A DNA stretch of 64,000 bases from Blautia sp. (GTDB lineage Bacteria > Bacillota > Clostridia > Lachnospirales > Lachnospiraceae). A program made the translations under genes and the position numbers. Every line of letters begins with the position of its first letter. Position 1 is the stretch's first letter. Of the stretch, positions 38,313 to 48,274 are shown piece by piece. The stretch covers positions 151,436-215,435 of the forward strand of contig JAMPHB010000001.1 of assembly GCA_023663685.1 (NCBI GenBank). Reading direction: 5' to 3'. Below the pieces are notes generated by a model. It worked only from the letters and a program-made list of their open reading frames with translations. It was not told where the DNA came from and ran no database searches.

Positions 38313-39295
38313 TTTCTGTAATTGTACCTGTGTATAATGTAGAGCAGTATCTGCCAAGATGCATCGACAGTATTTTGGGGCAGACATACAAAGAACTGGA
38401 AATATATTTGGTCGATGACGGATCGACGGATGGGTGCGGAGAAATCTGTGATGAGTATCAAAAAAAGGACAGCCGGATACGGGTGATCCATAAAGAAAAT
38501 GCAGGGCTGTCGGAGGCGCGGAATACAGCGCTTGACGTTATTTCAGGACAGTATGTTACCTTTGTGGACAGCGACGATTTTATATCAGAGTTTTATGTCG
38601 AAAACCTGTATCGGGCGCTGAAAACGGCGGGGGCAGATATGGCTGTCAGCAGATTTGTTAATTATTATGCAGGGGACAGGCTGCCTGCCTTTGCATGTAT
38701 AGATGGCGCGGAGGTAGAAGCATTATCCAGTATCCAGTGTATGGAACGGCTGTTTTATCAGGAGAACATGGATACTAGCGCATGGGGGAAGCTGTACCGG
38801 GTGCAGGATTTTCAGAATATAAGGTATCCCAGGGGGAAATGGTATGAGGATATCCTTGTTACATACCGCATGATCAAGGCCTGCGGGAAAGTAGCGTTTG
38901 TTTCCAGCGTTGATTATCTGTATTTTCAGAGGGAGGACAGCATCCAAAATGTATCCTTTCAGCCGAAAAAGCTGGAAGCGGTAGAGCAAATGCATGATTT
39001 ACAATATGAGGTAAAAAATACATTTCCTGAGCTGGCAGGAGCCGTTGACTGCCGCTGTTTCAGTGCGGTATGCAATATTTTGTTCCAGATACCTTATGGG
39101 CAATACCCGGAATATAAAGAAATGCTCTGGTCAGAGTTAAAGCATTTGCGCAAACGTGTGCTTTTGAATTCCAGGGCAAGAAAAAAGGCGAGGTATGCCG
39201 CCATGTTGTCGTATCTGGGATATGGAGCGGTGTATCGGGTTTATCATATGCTGGATGCCCGCGGGAGGGGTGTGCATAAAAAGAAATATGGGTAA
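38300..39295 (+). CDS. Glycosyltransferase family 2
   Basis: 331 residues, GT-A fold. VSVIVPVYNVEQYL, the DDGSTD motif and the metal-binding DSDDF are characteristic. No membrane segment is present, so it acts on lipid-linked precursor at the inner face. AAGGAGG precedes the ATG inside the end of the upstream gene. Confidence 0.92.
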   Translation: MEALVSVIVPVYNVEQYLPRCIDSILGQTYKELEIYLVDDGSTDGCGEICDEYQKKDSRIRVIHKENAGLSEARNTALDVISGQYVTFVDSDDFISEFYVENLYRALKTAGADMAVSRFVNYYAGDRLPAFACIDGAEVEALSSIQCMERLFYQENMDTSAWGKLYRVQDFQNIRYPRGKWYEDILVTYRMIKACGKVAFVSSVDYLYFQREDSIQNVSFQPKKLEAVEQMHDLQYEVKNTFPELAGAVDCRCFSAVCNILFQIPYGQYPEYKEMLWSELKHLRKRVLLNSRARKKARYAAMLSYLGYGAVYRVYHMLDARGRGVHKKKYG

Positions 39296-40067
39296 AAAAA
39301 TAACAGTATATGTTGCTACACACAAAAGGGTGAATTATACATGTAAAAGCCCCTATCGCCTGATTGCGGTTGGGGATAAAAGAAATGTTACAGGGATGCC
39401 GGAGTGTGTGGGGGATCATACAGGCACAAATATAGCGGGAAAAAATAAAAATTATTGTGAGCTTACGGCGCTATACTGGATTTGGAAAAATGACAAGGCA
39501 TCGGACATTGTCGGGCTCTGTCATTACCGGAGATTTTTAACGAAAAATCTTTTCCGCAATTCCATGAAGGATATTTTAGATGAAAGGGATATACAGAGGA
39601 TTTTTCGCAGGGGATATGATATTATACTTCCCTACAAACCAATTGCCAGACGGACGGTGGAAGAAATCTATTGTGATTTTGGATTTAAAAAGGATTTGAA
39701 TTTGCTGCGGGAGATTCTTTTGGAAAAATATCCCGAGTATCTTTCAGAATATGACCGGCTGTTAAAGAGGCATTCCAATTATGTGGCGAATCTGATGATT
39801 TTATCAGAGGCTAAGCTGAATCAGTATGCAGAATGGCTGTTTGATATACTATTTGAAATGGAGAAAAGAAATGATATTTCTTCGTACAATGAGCAGGAGG
39901 CAAGAATATACGGTTATTTGTCGGAAAGACTTCTGGATGTATGGGTGAGAAAGAATCACCTGAAAATCAAGCATTTCCGCATGATGAACATCGAGGAGGA
40001 ACAGACCGTCAGAAAGTTTTTGCTGGACTGCGGGAGTGTCGTGACGACATGGATGAAAAATTATTAG
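39288..40067 (+). CDS. DUF4422 protein, probable glycosyltransferase
   Basis: 259 residues. ITVYVATHKR, GLCHYRRFL and an aspartate/asparagine-rich middle are typical of DUF4422 proteins, found in capsule clusters and thought to be sugar transferases. The start overlaps the previous gene by eight bases. An upstream in-frame start (39255) is possible but has no clear ribosome site. Confidence 0.82.
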   Translation: MGKKITVYVATHKRVNYTCKSPYRLIAVGDKRNVTGMPECVGDHTGTNIAGKNKNYCELTALYWIWKNDKASDIVGLCHYRRFLTKNLFRNSMKDILDERDIQRIFRRGYDIILPYKPIARRTVEEIYCDFGFKKDLNLLREILLEKYPEYLSEYDRLLKRHSNYVANLMILSEAKLNQYAEWLFDILFEMEKRNDISSYNEQEARIYGYLSERLLDVWVRKNHLKIKHFRMMNIEEEQTVRKFLLDCGSVVTTWMKNY

Positions 40068-40076
40068 GGGTTTGAG

Positions 40077-41180
40077 ATGATTTATCTTATTATCTTTGGA
40101 AGTTCCTGTTTCTTTATAAAATTATCAGAAATGAGACTGAAAAACTGTCCGGAGTATATGCGAAGGGCTTTTATTGTAGTGGGGCTGCTTCTGCCAACGC
40201 TTCTTGCTGCGGCGAGAAGTGTGAATGTGGGGACAGATGTAAGGGTTTATGGCTACAGTGTTTTTAATATCGCATCCAATTCCACCCACTTTTCGGACAT
40301 GGATTATCTGGCTGACTGGTATCAGATTGAATTTGGATACCGTCTGCTCAATTTTCTGGTGTCAAGGCTTACACACAATATTTTCTGGCTGTTGGGGGCA
40401 GTACAGCTTATTATACTTGTGTGTGTATATCAGGCACTGAAATTTCACCAGAAGAATATAATGCCGGACCTTGATATTGCATGGGGACTGGCGGTATTTT
40501 ACTTTTTGTTTTACAATGAGACGCTCAATCTGATTCGGCAGAGCCTTGCGATTGCAATCATACTGTATGCGTTTCGATATGTTTATCAGAGGCGGCCGTT
40601 TTGGTACTGTTTCTGGGTAGTGCTCGCCATGCAGTTTCATATTACGGCTGTCATTGCGATAGTCATATATCCGATTTACTATTTTGTTGTGGTAAAACGG
40701 CAAAAAATCGTGTTTTATGGAATCGTTATAGGCAGCATTTTCGGGGGAAGCATTCTTCCCAGGCTGATTAGTATTGTTATCCGTTCAGGAATACTGGGGA
40801 GTAAATTTATCCGCTATCTGAATATGGGGGAGGGAGATTTGTCCTTGTCGCAGATGGTCATACGGATTCCCTTTGTGCTTATACTGTATTATTGGGCTAA
40901 GAAGCGGACGATAGACGAGGACTGGGCGGATTTTTGGATAGCTGTGCTGATGCTTGATTTTGCGTTTGCGGAATTGCGGAGCGTGTTAATCTCATTATAT
41001 AGAATCAGTCTGTATTTTTCATGGTTTAAGATGGCGGCCTATTCGGAAGTGTTGCGCGGAATAAGTGCCAAAAACAGAAAGATTGTCGCATGGGGACTTC
41101 TCGCTTTCTTTATGCTGCTGTGGTGGTATCAGTCGATTCATATGGGAAATAATGACACATATCCGTATTCGGCGGCATGA
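40077..41180 (+). CDS. EpsG-family polysaccharide polymerase
   Basis: 367 residues with about ten membrane segments and a central periplasm-facing region. AARSVNVGTDVRVYGYSVF and YNETLNLIRQSLAIAI are EpsG-like. It probably joins repeat units on the outer face of the membrane (the Wzy role). The gene is AT-rich. It lies ten bases after the DUF4422 gene. Confidence 0.85.
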   Translation: MIYLIIFGSSCFFIKLSEMRLKNCPEYMRRAFIVVGLLLPTLLAAARSVNVGTDVRVYGYSVFNIASNSTHFSDMDYLADWYQIEFGYRLLNFLVSRLTHNIFWLLGAVQLIILVCVYQALKFHQKNIMPDLDIAWGLAVFYFLFYNETLNLIRQSLAIAIILYAFRYVYQRRPFWYCFWVVLAMQFHITAVIAIVIYPIYYFVVVKRQKIVFYGIVIGSIFGGSILPRLISIVIRSGILGSKFIRYLNMGEGDLSLSQMVIRIPFVLILYYWAKKRTIDEDWADFWIAVLMLDFAFAELRSVLISLYRISLYFSWFKMAAYSEVLRGISAKNRKIVAWGLLAFFMLLWWYQSIHMGNNDTYPYSAA

Positions 41181-41239
41181 TATGCGGTTTTATTGTGATG
41201 TCTGATACGGAAGAGGCAGTCGGATAAGGGGAAGCTTGT

Positions 41240-42712
41240 GTGGGAAACAAAGAGTCGGTATTAAAAAAGAATTTTATATACAGCACATTTTATCAGGTTC
41301 TTTGTGTCATTACGCCTTTTATCACAGCACCTTACCTCTCCCGGGTGCTGGGAGCGGACGGAGTCGGAATCCAGAGCTTTACAGGTTCGGTACAGTCCTA
41401 TTTTTTACTGTTTGCCGCTCTTGGGACTGGCGTTTATGGACAGAGAGAGATTTCCCGGAACCGGGATTCCAAGGCAGAGTATAGCAGGCTGTTCTGGGAG
41501 ATTGAGGGCATATCCGTCTTTACGTCACTGATTTGTATTCTGGCATGGCTGTTTGTAGTGCTGTCGGGCGGGCCGTACCGGGTCTACTATATTGCAAGTA
41601 TTCCCAATCTGTTTGCAGTCATGTTTAATATCTCCTGGTTTTTTGCCGGGCTGGAGCAGTTCAAACGAACCGTAATGAGAAGTGTAATTCTCAGGCTGCT
41701 GGGGATTCTGCTAATGTTTCTGTTCGTGAAGGGGAAGGAGGATCTGGCTCTTTATATTGGGCTTTGCGCCCTCTCTTCGTTGTTGTCAAATCTCTCGCTC
41801 TGGCTGGAGCTTCCGGGGTTTTTAGAACGGGTGGATATGCGCAGGCTGCATTTTAAGGTGCATTTAAAGCAGTCCTTTGTATATTTTATACCGACCATCG
41901 CCACCTCGGTATACACCATGCTGGACAAGACGCTGATCGGGCTGATCACAGGCTCGAATGCACAGAACGGTTACTATGAGCAGGCGGAAAAAGTAATCGG
42001 GATTGCCAAGAGCCTCTCCTTTACCTCGGTCAATGCGGTGCTGGGCGTTCGTATGGCATATTTGTTTGAGGGGAATAAAGTGGAGGAGATACGGGCACGC
42101 ATCTATGATTCCATGGAATTCATCATGTTTATGGCGATTGGGTGCGGCGCTGGAATTATAGGGGTGGCAGCAAATTTCGTACCGTTTTTCTTTGGAGACG
42201 GATATGCGCCGGTTATTCCGCTGCTCTATATATTCAGCCCCATCATTCTGATTATTGGTGTGAGCAATTGTCTGGGGGCGCAGTATTATACGCCGAGCGG
42301 GCGCAGGGCGCAGAGCGCAAAATATATCGTGACCGGCGCCGTTGTAAACTTGTGTCTGAACCTTCTGTTAATCCCGGGATTTGGGGCGACGGGTGCGGCG
42401 CTTGCATCGATTATCGCGGAACTGGTGATTACAGTTTGTTATGTGCATTTTAGCGATGGGTATATGTCAGCGGCAAAATGGGCGGGAATTTCGTGGAGAA
42501 AGCTTTTATCCGGAGCCGTCATGGCTGTGTGCGTTATGGGTATCGGCTGTCTGCCGGTTCATAATATGGCGGTGCGTTTAGTGGTTCAGGTACTGGGCGG
42601 TGTATTGATTTACGTTGTTCTGTTGCTGCTGTTTCGCGACCCGTGGTGTGGGAAGCAGCTGAGAGATATTTGGAGAAGAGGAATTAGGAGAAATGGTGAA
42701 ATTAAAAATTGA
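41240..42712 (+). CDS. Polysaccharide flippase (Wzx-like)
   Basis: 490 residues with about twelve to fourteen membrane segments. FIYSTFYQVLCVITPFITAP and GPYRVYYIASIPN match the MOP-superfamily oligosaccharide flippases. It moves the lipid-linked repeat unit across the membrane. The start is GTG, and the end overlaps the LicD gene by 20 bases. Confidence 0.92.
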   Translation: MGNKESVLKKNFIYSTFYQVLCVITPFITAPYLSRVLGADGVGIQSFTGSVQSYFLLFAALGTGVYGQREISRNRDSKAEYSRLFWEIEGISVFTSLICILAWLFVVLSGGPYRVYYIASIPNLFAVMFNISWFFAGLEQFKRTVMRSVILRLLGILLMFLFVKGKEDLALYIGLCALSSLLSNLSLWLELPGFLERVDMRRLHFKVHLKQSFVYFIPTIATSVYTMLDKTLIGLITGSNAQNGYYEQAEKVIGIAKSLSFTSVNAVLGVRMAYLFEGNKVEEIRARIYDSMEFIMFMAIGCGAGIIGVAANFVPFFFGDGYAPVIPLLYIFSPIILIIGVSNCLGAQYYTPSGRRAQSAKYIVTGAVVNLCLNLLLIPGFGATGAALASIIAELVITVCYVHFSDGYMSAAKWAGISWRKLLSGAVMAVCVMGIGCLPVHNMAVRLVVQVLGGVLIYVVLLLLFRDPWCGKQLRDIWRRGIRRNGEIKN

Positions 42713-43622
42713 GCTGCCGGAGGGCTTTTTAGAGGAGGAGGAGCGCAGCGGATATCTGGTGTCCCCGGATATGAAAAAAGTGTGGGCGGTTGAGCTGGAT
42801 CTGCTGGCTGAGTTTGACAGAGTCTGCAGAGAGAATGCGATTAAATATGTCATGGGAGGAGGCAGCGCCATAGGGGCAGTGCGGCATAAGGGCTTTATCC
42901 CATGGGATGATGATATTGATATTTACATGCTCCGCGCAGAGTATGAGAGGCTTTGTGAGATTGCAAAAGAGGCCTTTTTGCCTCCCTATTTTTGGCAGAC
43001 AGAATATACAGACATAGGAAGTCTCAGAGGTCATGCGCAATTGCGAAACAGCGATACCACAGGAATCATAGAGTTTGACAATGGAAAAAACCGTCCCTTT
43101 AACCAGGGGATTTTTATTGATATTTTCCCGGAGGACAATGTGGTGGAGGATAAGGCAAAGCTTGCGCGCCAGATAAAACAGATTACGTTTTTAAAGAGAA
43201 TATCATGCAAGGTTGCCGGGGCGACGAACTCGTTTGATGAAGAGAAATACAGGAATAATTTTGCGGCAAAAATGTTTCACAGAATTGCCGTCCCGCTGTG
43301 TAAGGTTTTTGATTTTGAACGTTTCTTTTATCATAAAATGGAAAGCGTATGCAAAAGATATAATAAACAGGAGGATACAGTTTATGTGAATGCCTTTGGG
43401 TTTGTTCCGGATGCTCCGCGCAATTATCACATAAGAAAAGGTATGGAAACACCGGTCTATGTAGATTTTGAATTTTTAAAAGTACCGTTGTCAGGCGCGT
43501 ATGATGAGGACTTAAGGCGCTGTTTTGGGGATTATATGATTTTTGTAAAGAGAAGGCCATACCATGGCTCGACTTTTTTTGATACTGACAGGCCGTATCT
43601 GGAATACACCAAATCAAAATAA
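42693..43622 (+). CDS. LicD-family phosphotransferase
   Basis: 309 residues. KYVMGGGSAIGAVRHKGFIP followed by WDDDIDIYMLR is the LicD nucleotidyltransferase core. LicD proteins move phosphocholine or similar groups from a CDP donor to a glycan. No choline uptake or activation genes are present, so the group transferred may be another polyol or phosphate. GGAGAA lies close to the ATG. Confidence 0.9.
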   Translation: MVKLKIELPEGFLEEEERSGYLVSPDMKKVWAVELDLLAEFDRVCRENAIKYVMGGGSAIGAVRHKGFIPWDDDIDIYMLRAEYERLCEIAKEAFLPPYFWQTEYTDIGSLRGHAQLRNSDTTGIIEFDNGKNRPFNQGIFIDIFPEDNVVEDKAKLARQIKQITFLKRISCKVAGATNSFDEEKYRNNFAAKMFHRIAVPLCKVFDFERFFYHKMESVCKRYNKQEDTVYVNAFGFVPDAPRNYHIRKGMETPVYVDFEFLKVPLSGAYDEDLRRCFGDYMIFVKRRPYHGSTFFDTDRPYLEYTKSK

Positions 43623-43659
43623 CCCTGAGAGAAAAGTTCTGCCAATTTTCCCTCAACGA

Positions 43660-43688
43660 TTGCACAAAAAATGCCGATATAGTATAAT
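43660..43688 (+). promoter_or_regulatory. Promoter of cpsB-cpsC-cpsD-lcp
   Basis: TTGCAC (43660-43665), 17 bases, TATAAT (43683-43688), in the 101-base gap before cpsB. Confidence 0.6.
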
Positions 43689-43723
43689 AATATAGAATTG
43701 TACCCTAGGAGAACTATGCCCCA

Positions 43724-44428
43724 ATGATAGACATTCACTGCCACCTGCTCTACGGAGTGGACGATGGCGCAAGAACAAAAGAGGAGGCTCTGCAGATGCT
43801 TCGGATTGCAGGGCAGCAGGAGATTACCGCGATTATTTTAACGCCGCATTACCGGCATGGAATGTTTTCCCATCCGAATGAGACGATAGAGGCGCATTTT
43901 CTGGAGCTAAAGCCTGAGGCGGAGCAGCTTGGAATCACGCTGGCGCTGGGGACGGAGTACCATGTGAACAGCCGGATTGAGGAAGCGCTGGCAAGCGGGC
44001 GATGCCGGACGCTGGCGGGGTCACGCTATGTACTCAGCGAGTATTCGCACGACAGCGAGTATTCCTACATCTATCAGATGACGGAGGAGCTGACGAGGCA
44101 TGGATATATTCCGGTGCTCGCCCATGTGGAGCGGTATGCCTGCCTGATGCAGAACATTTCCCTGGCGGAAGAGCTGCGCAGGCTCGGGGCGTGGATACAG
44201 CTGAATGCGGACGCAGTGCTGGGGCTGGAAGGCAGGGGTCCGAAGAGGGATTGTAAAAGGCTTCTCACAGAGGGGTATGTAGATGTGATCGCCTCGGACA
44301 GTCACGGGGTAGAGCAGCGTGGATGCCATCTGCAGCAGTGCAGGGACTTCCTTGTGAAAAAGTTTGGCGGGGAAGTCGCAAAAAAACTTTTGCAGGAGAA
44401 TCCCGCAATGATTTTAAATGATGAGTAG
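43724..44428 (+). CDS. CpsB-type PHP tyrosine phosphatase
   Basis: 234 residues, PHP fold. DIHCHLLYGVDDGA, TPHYR, ILAHVERY and DSHG are the metal-binding motifs of CpsB/YwqE. It dephosphorylates the tyrosine kinase CpsD encoded two genes downstream. The nearest AGGAG is 12 bases before the ATG. Confidence 0.92.
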   Translation: MIDIHCHLLYGVDDGARTKEEALQMLRIAGQQEITAIILTPHYRHGMFSHPNETIEAHFLELKPEAEQLGITLALGTEYHVNSRIEEALASGRCRTLAGSRYVLSEYSHDSEYSYIYQMTEELTRHGYIPVLAHVERYACLMQNISLAEELRRLGAWIQLNADAVLGLEGRGPKRDCKRLLTEGYVDVIASDSHGVEQRGCHLQQCRDFLVKKFGGEVAKKLLQENPAMILNDE

Positions 44429-44467
44429 CGGCTGTGTGGAGCACGGCAGAGGATGCAGGAGATTTAT

Positions 44468-45253
44468 ATGGACAACCGGTCAGAGATAAATAACGAAATA
44501 GAGATTGACCTAAAGGACCTGTTTCTGGAGCTTGTGGCGTTTTGGCGTCTGATTCTTCTGGCGCTGGTGCTGGGGGCTATGATTGCCTATGCCATCAGCA
44601 GGTTTTTCATGGTTCCGCAGTATGAGTCCACGTCAGAGCTGTATGTGCTCTCGAAAAGCACGTCGATCACCAGTCTGGCGGACATTCAGACCGGAACGAA
44701 CCTCACCAACGACTATATGGTGGTGGTCAAGGGGCGTCCCGTGCTGGATCAGGTGATTGCGAATCTGGGACTGGATGAGACCTATGGCTCCCTTGCGGGG
44801 CGGGTGACGCTCGCGAACCCTTCCAATTCACGAATTCTGATGATTACGGTGAGGGACGAGAATCCCCTGATAGCCAAGACCATCGCGGACGAGATTGCGG
44901 AGGTGGGAGCGAATTTTATCTCGCTGAAAATGGATCAGGATCCGCCGACGATCATTCAGAGCGGATATGCGGACGGAAGCCCGGTGAGTCCGAACACCAT
45001 GAAAAATACTATGATGGGAGCATTTGTCGGCGCGCTGCTGGCGGTGGCGGTCGTGGTTCTCTCCTATCTGTTTAACGATACGATTATGAATGCCGAGGAC
45101 GTGGAGCGAAAGCTGGGGCTGAATGTGCTTGGTACGCTTCCGCTGGAGGAGGCGGAGAGTGACGGAGAAAGCCGTTCGCCCAAGAAGAAGCAAAAGTCCC
45201 ACAGAAGGGCCGGCAGTAAGAAAAGAGGCAGACCGCAGGAGAGAAGACCATGA
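44468..45253 (+). CDS. Chain-length regulator / kinase activator (CpsC-like)
   Basis: 261 residues. A Wzz domain with membrane segments near residues 24-44 and ~190-210 flanks an extracytoplasmic loop. The cytoplasmic end is rich in Lys/Arg/Ser. It sets polymer length and activates CpsD. AGGAG lies six bases before the ATG at 44468, whereas the ATG at 44453 has no site. Confidence 0.9.
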   Translation: MDNRSEINNEIEIDLKDLFLELVAFWRLILLALVLGAMIAYAISRFFMVPQYESTSELYVLSKSTSITSLADIQTGTNLTNDYMVVVKGRPVLDQVIANLGLDETYGSLAGRVTLANPSNSRILMITVRDENPLIAKTIADEIAEVGANFISLKMDQDPPTIIQSGYADGSPVSPNTMKNTMMGAFVGALLAVAVVVLSYLFNDTIMNAEDVERKLGLNVLGTLPLEEAESDGESRSPKKKQKSHRRAGSKKRGRPQERRP

Positions 45254-45984
45254 AGCTAGTGAAGTTCGGAAGGCTGAAAAATCAGAATTACTCTATGAAG
45301 GAGTCGCTCCGCGCGCTAAAAACCAATATTCAGTTTTGCGGAGATGATATTCGGACGATTGCGGTGACGTCTGCGCTGCCGAATGAGGGGAAGAGTACGG
45401 TAAGTCTTGATCTTGCCCGTTCCCTCTCGGAGTCCGGTAAGCGGATTCTCATTATTGATACGGATATGCGCAAATCCGTGTTTGTCGGGCGGCTGCGGGC
45501 ATCTGCGGCGGATGGCGGGGAGCTTTACGGTCTGTCCCATTTTCTTTCGGGACAGAAGCATCTCGAGGACGTGCTCTACGGGACGGAAATCCCCGGTCTG
45601 TTTATGATTTTTGCGGGGCCGTCGGTGCCGAACCCTACCGAGATCCTGGAGAAAAAATATTTTGAAGAGCTGCTAAAGTTTGCGAGCGAGCATTTTAATT
45701 ATGTGCTTTTGGACTGTGCGCCCATCGGTGCGGCTATCGATGCGGCGGTAATCGCGAAGCACTGTGACGGCGCAGTGCTTGTAGTCGCGCAGGGCATGGC
45801 CAGCAGCCGTATGATTTTGTCCGGGAAAAAACAGCTGGAGGCTTCCGGCGTCCGGGTGCTCGGCGCGGTGCTGAACAAGGTGAAGGTGAAGAAGACCAGC
45901 TACGACGGCGGCTATTACGGCGGCTACTACGGAAGCTATTACGGAAATAATTATGACAATAATAATGGAGGAGGAGATGCATGA
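45250..45984 (+). CDS. Bacterial tyrosine kinase CpsD-like
   Basis: 244 residues. Walker A TSALPNEGKST (40-50), Walker A' ILIIDTDMRKS, Walker B VLLDCAPIG, and a tail with a dense cluster of tyrosines (YYGGYYGSYYGNNY) that is the autophosphorylation site. It signals the state of polymer assembly. The start overlaps cpsC (ATGA) and the stop overlaps the LCP gene. Confidence 0.94.
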   Translation: MKLVKFGRLKNQNYSMKESLRALKTNIQFCGDDIRTIAVTSALPNEGKSTVSLDLARSLSESGKRILIIDTDMRKSVFVGRLRASAADGGELYGLSHFLSGQKHLEDVLYGTEIPGLFMIFAGPSVPNPTEILEKKYFEELLKFASEHFNYVLLDCAPIGAAIDAAVIAKHCDGAVLVVAQGMASSRMILSGKKQLEASGVRVLGAVLNKVKVKKTSYDGGYYGGYYGSYYGNNYDNNNGGGDA

Positions 45985-47039
45985 GACGTTTGCGGGAACC
46001 ATCTCCGAAACTGAATAACGCACTCTTTTTTCTGGCAGGAGTTATGACGGTCGTGCTCGTGTTTATTCTTGTGGCGGGCGTGCAGACCAAGGCGCAGCAG
46101 GGAGGCCGCGCCTACGGGGGCGAGCCTGCACCCGCGACAGAGCGTGTGGAGCCCGGGCCGGTGCAGGAGGAGACTCTGGAAAAATGGCAGGAGGGTGTGA
46201 TCGAGTACAAGGGAAAGAGCTACCGCTACAATTCAAATCTCCGCACATACCTGATCATGGGCGTGGACAGTGACGATCCCGTGGAAGAGGCGAAGGACGG
46301 CGTAAGCGGCGGGCAGTCGGACGCGATGTTTTTACTGGTGGCGGATTCTGAAAAAAGGCAGCTTTCTGTTATCTCGATCAACCGCAACACCATGACGGAT
46401 ATCGACATCTATGACGAGGAGGGCTATTCCCTCGGCAGCCTGCAGGGGCAGATCTGCCTGCAGCATTCTTTCGGGGACGGGCGGAAATTGAGCTGTTCCC
46501 GCTCTGCCGATGTGGTGGCGGAGCTGTTTGGAAATATTCCGGTCAGCGGATACATAGCCCTGAATATGGGAGGAATCCCGCTGATGAATAATGCGGTCGG
46601 CGGCGTGGAGGTGACTGTGCTTGCAGATATTCACGATCCGGCAAGGGGAGTGGAGCTGTGCGAGGGCGATACAGTGACCTTAAGCGGCGAGGAAGCATAC
46701 AGTTATTTAAAAAGCAGGGACGTGACAGAGTTTGACAGTGCATCCCAGCGTCTCCGGCGGGAGGAGCAGTACATTATCGGTTACATGGATAAGCTGCGGG
46801 AGATGGCCGGGGATAATACCTCCATGGTGGAGGGGGTCTATGACTCGGTTGCGGATTATCTGGTGACAAGCGTGAACTTCACGAATTTGCTTACGGAGCT
46901 TACGAGCTATACGTTCGACGAAGAGCATCTGTACACGGTTCCGGGTGAGACCGTGATGGGCGAGGAGCTTGAGGAGTATTATGTGGAGGAGGAGGCCTTT
47001 GCAGATTTAATTTATGAGGTCTTTTATATTCCATTGTGA
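45981..47039 (+). CDS. LytR-CpsA-Psr (LCP) family glycopolymer ligase
   Basis: 352 residues. One membrane segment near residues 12-32, then the LCP domain with SDAMFLLVADS and SINRNTMTDI, with arginines for the polyprenyl pyrophosphate. It attaches the finished polymer to peptidoglycan. The TGA stop is also the first base set of a palindromic intergenic element. Confidence 0.92.
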   Translation: MRRLREPSPKLNNALFFLAGVMTVVLVFILVAGVQTKAQQGGRAYGGEPAPATERVEPGPVQEETLEKWQEGVIEYKGKSYRYNSNLRTYLIMGVDSDDPVEEAKDGVSGGQSDAMFLLVADSEKRQLSVISINRNTMTDIDIYDEEGYSLGSLQGQICLQHSFGDGRKLSCSRSADVVAELFGNIPVSGYIALNMGGIPLMNNAVGGVEVTVLADIHDPARGVELCEGDTVTLSGEEAYSYLKSRDVTEFDSASQRLRREEQYIIGYMDKLREMAGDNTSMVEGVYDSVADYLVTSVNFTNLLTELTSYTFDEEHLYTVPGETVMGEELEEYYVEEEAFADLIYEVFYIPL

Positions 47040-47147
47040 TGGCGTAGGCAATGCTCACTTGCGTGAGCATTACAAAATGAGCCATCACATGAGAGTCCAC
47101 TTCGTGGGGTGATGGCGTAGGCAATGCTTACGTTCGTAAGCATTACA
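47037..47147. repeat. Intergenic palindromic element, copy 1
   Basis: Three hairpins in a row: AATGCTCAC/GTGAGCATT, GCCATCAC/GTGATGGC enclosing CCAC-TTC-GTGG, and AATGCTTACG/CGTAAGCATT. A nearly identical copy is at 57983-58072. It starts exactly on the stop codon of the LCP gene. Confidence 0.88.
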
Positions 47148-47220
47148 GGTGGTATCCAGTGCGCGCGCACTTGATATAGATTTTGTATGTCGAGTATAGG
47201 GAGAAAGGAGGTGTATGTCG

Positions 47221-48135
47221 ATGAAAAGGAGATTTGCAGGAGTGCTTGCGGCACTTTTGATCCTCGTTTTGGGGACGACGAACGTGTTTGCCGCAGGCTC
47301 TCCGACGCCGGATAAGCTGCTGGAGCAGAAGGTCAGTTCTTTGAACAGCGCGATTACAAGCGTGAAGGTGCAAAACGCAACCTTACAGAATGGAACGGCT
47401 GAAGTGCCCAAGGAGGTTTATCAGGAGGCAAATAAGAAAAAGAAGGATGAGAAAAAAGATGTTATCGTTGCAATGACCGATATCACGGGTATTTCTGCTG
47501 ATGGCAACAGAGTTACCATCACCCTGACGGTGCCGCGGACAGAGCTCATGTATACCGATAAGGCATATGTGATGCACTGGAATGAGGAAAAAGGGAAGTG
47601 GGAATATTTTGACCCGGTGATAGGAGTAGACAAAAATGGTGATACGACTGTCACCGTGACGATGGATTCATTTTCTCCCATCTTTATTGTAAGGACGCCC
47701 AACAGCACAAATTCGGGTTCAGGTTCAAGTTCGAGCTCGAGCTCGGGTTCAGGCTCTTATGTGCCAACTCCGCCGGGTTCGACTCCACCGGGAACGACCC
47801 CGCCAAATCAGGATCCGCAAAAACCGGACACACCGGATACGAAGCCGTCAGTAGATGATGGTAATAGCGGCAATGATGGCGATGAGTATGATGACGGATA
47901 CAGTGACGGTTATGACGACGGTTATAACGCGGCGATAGAGGACAACAAGGATTCCTCCTCCGGGAACGCTGGCACAAGCACAGGCACCGGCGCGGGTACG
48001 ACAAAGACAAAGACCACAAACAAGACGAAGACCTCTCCGAAGACGGGAGCGGCTTTGCCGGCTTTGCCTTTCGTGGCGGTACTGGCAGCGGGACTTACCG
48101 TATGCGGAAAAAAATCCCGCAAAAATGAGCAGTAA
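47221..48135 (+). CDS. Wall-anchored surface protein with SPKTG sorting signal
   Basis: 304 residues. Signal peptide with cleavage near VFAAGS, a folded region of about 130 residues (ITGISADGNRVTITLTVPRT), a low-complexity Ser/Gly then Pro/Thr spacer, an acidic stretch with YDDGYSDGYDDGY, and a C-terminal sorting signal: SPKTG (272-276), a hydrophobic helix and a KKSRKNEQ tail. SPKTG is a class B sortase signal, and the next gene is such a sortase. AGGAGG lies nine bases before the ATG at 47221. Confidence 0.9.
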   Translation: MKRRFAGVLAALLILVLGTTNVFAAGSPTPDKLLEQKVSSLNSAITSVKVQNATLQNGTAEVPKEVYQEANKKKKDEKKDVIVAMTDITGISADGNRVTITLTVPRTELMYTDKAYVMHWNEEKGKWEYFDPVIGVDKNGDTTVTVTMDSFSPIFIVRTPNSTNSGSGSSSSSSSGSGSYVPTPPGSTPPGTTPPNQDPQKPDTPDTKPSVDDGNSGNDGDEYDDGYSDGYDDGYNAAIEDNKDSSSGNAGTSTGTGAGTTKTKTTNKTKTSPKTGAALPALPFVAVLAAGLTVCGKKSRKNEQ

Positions 48136-48145
48136 TACATTACAT

Positions 48146-48207
48146 GCAATATCCGCCGATACGGACATTACACTGGGCAATATCCGCTGACGCGGACATT
48201 ACACTGG
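48146..48207. repeat. Two 31-bp tandem palindromic units
   Basis: Units at 48146-48176 and 48177-48207 are nearly identical. Each has a short stem (TCCGC/GCGGA in the second) between GCAAT and ATTAC. The same GCAAT...ATTAC ends frame the hairpins of the element at 47037, so they may be related. Confidence 0.75.
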
Positions 48208-48274
48208 ATACAGCACAGACATATGAAACTATAGGGAGCCTCCAAACGGGGAGGGCTCCAGCTACAGAGGGCAG

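Noticed and set aside
48146..48207. Start of a CRISPR array
   Set aside because: There are only two adjacent units with no spacers, and each is palindromic.
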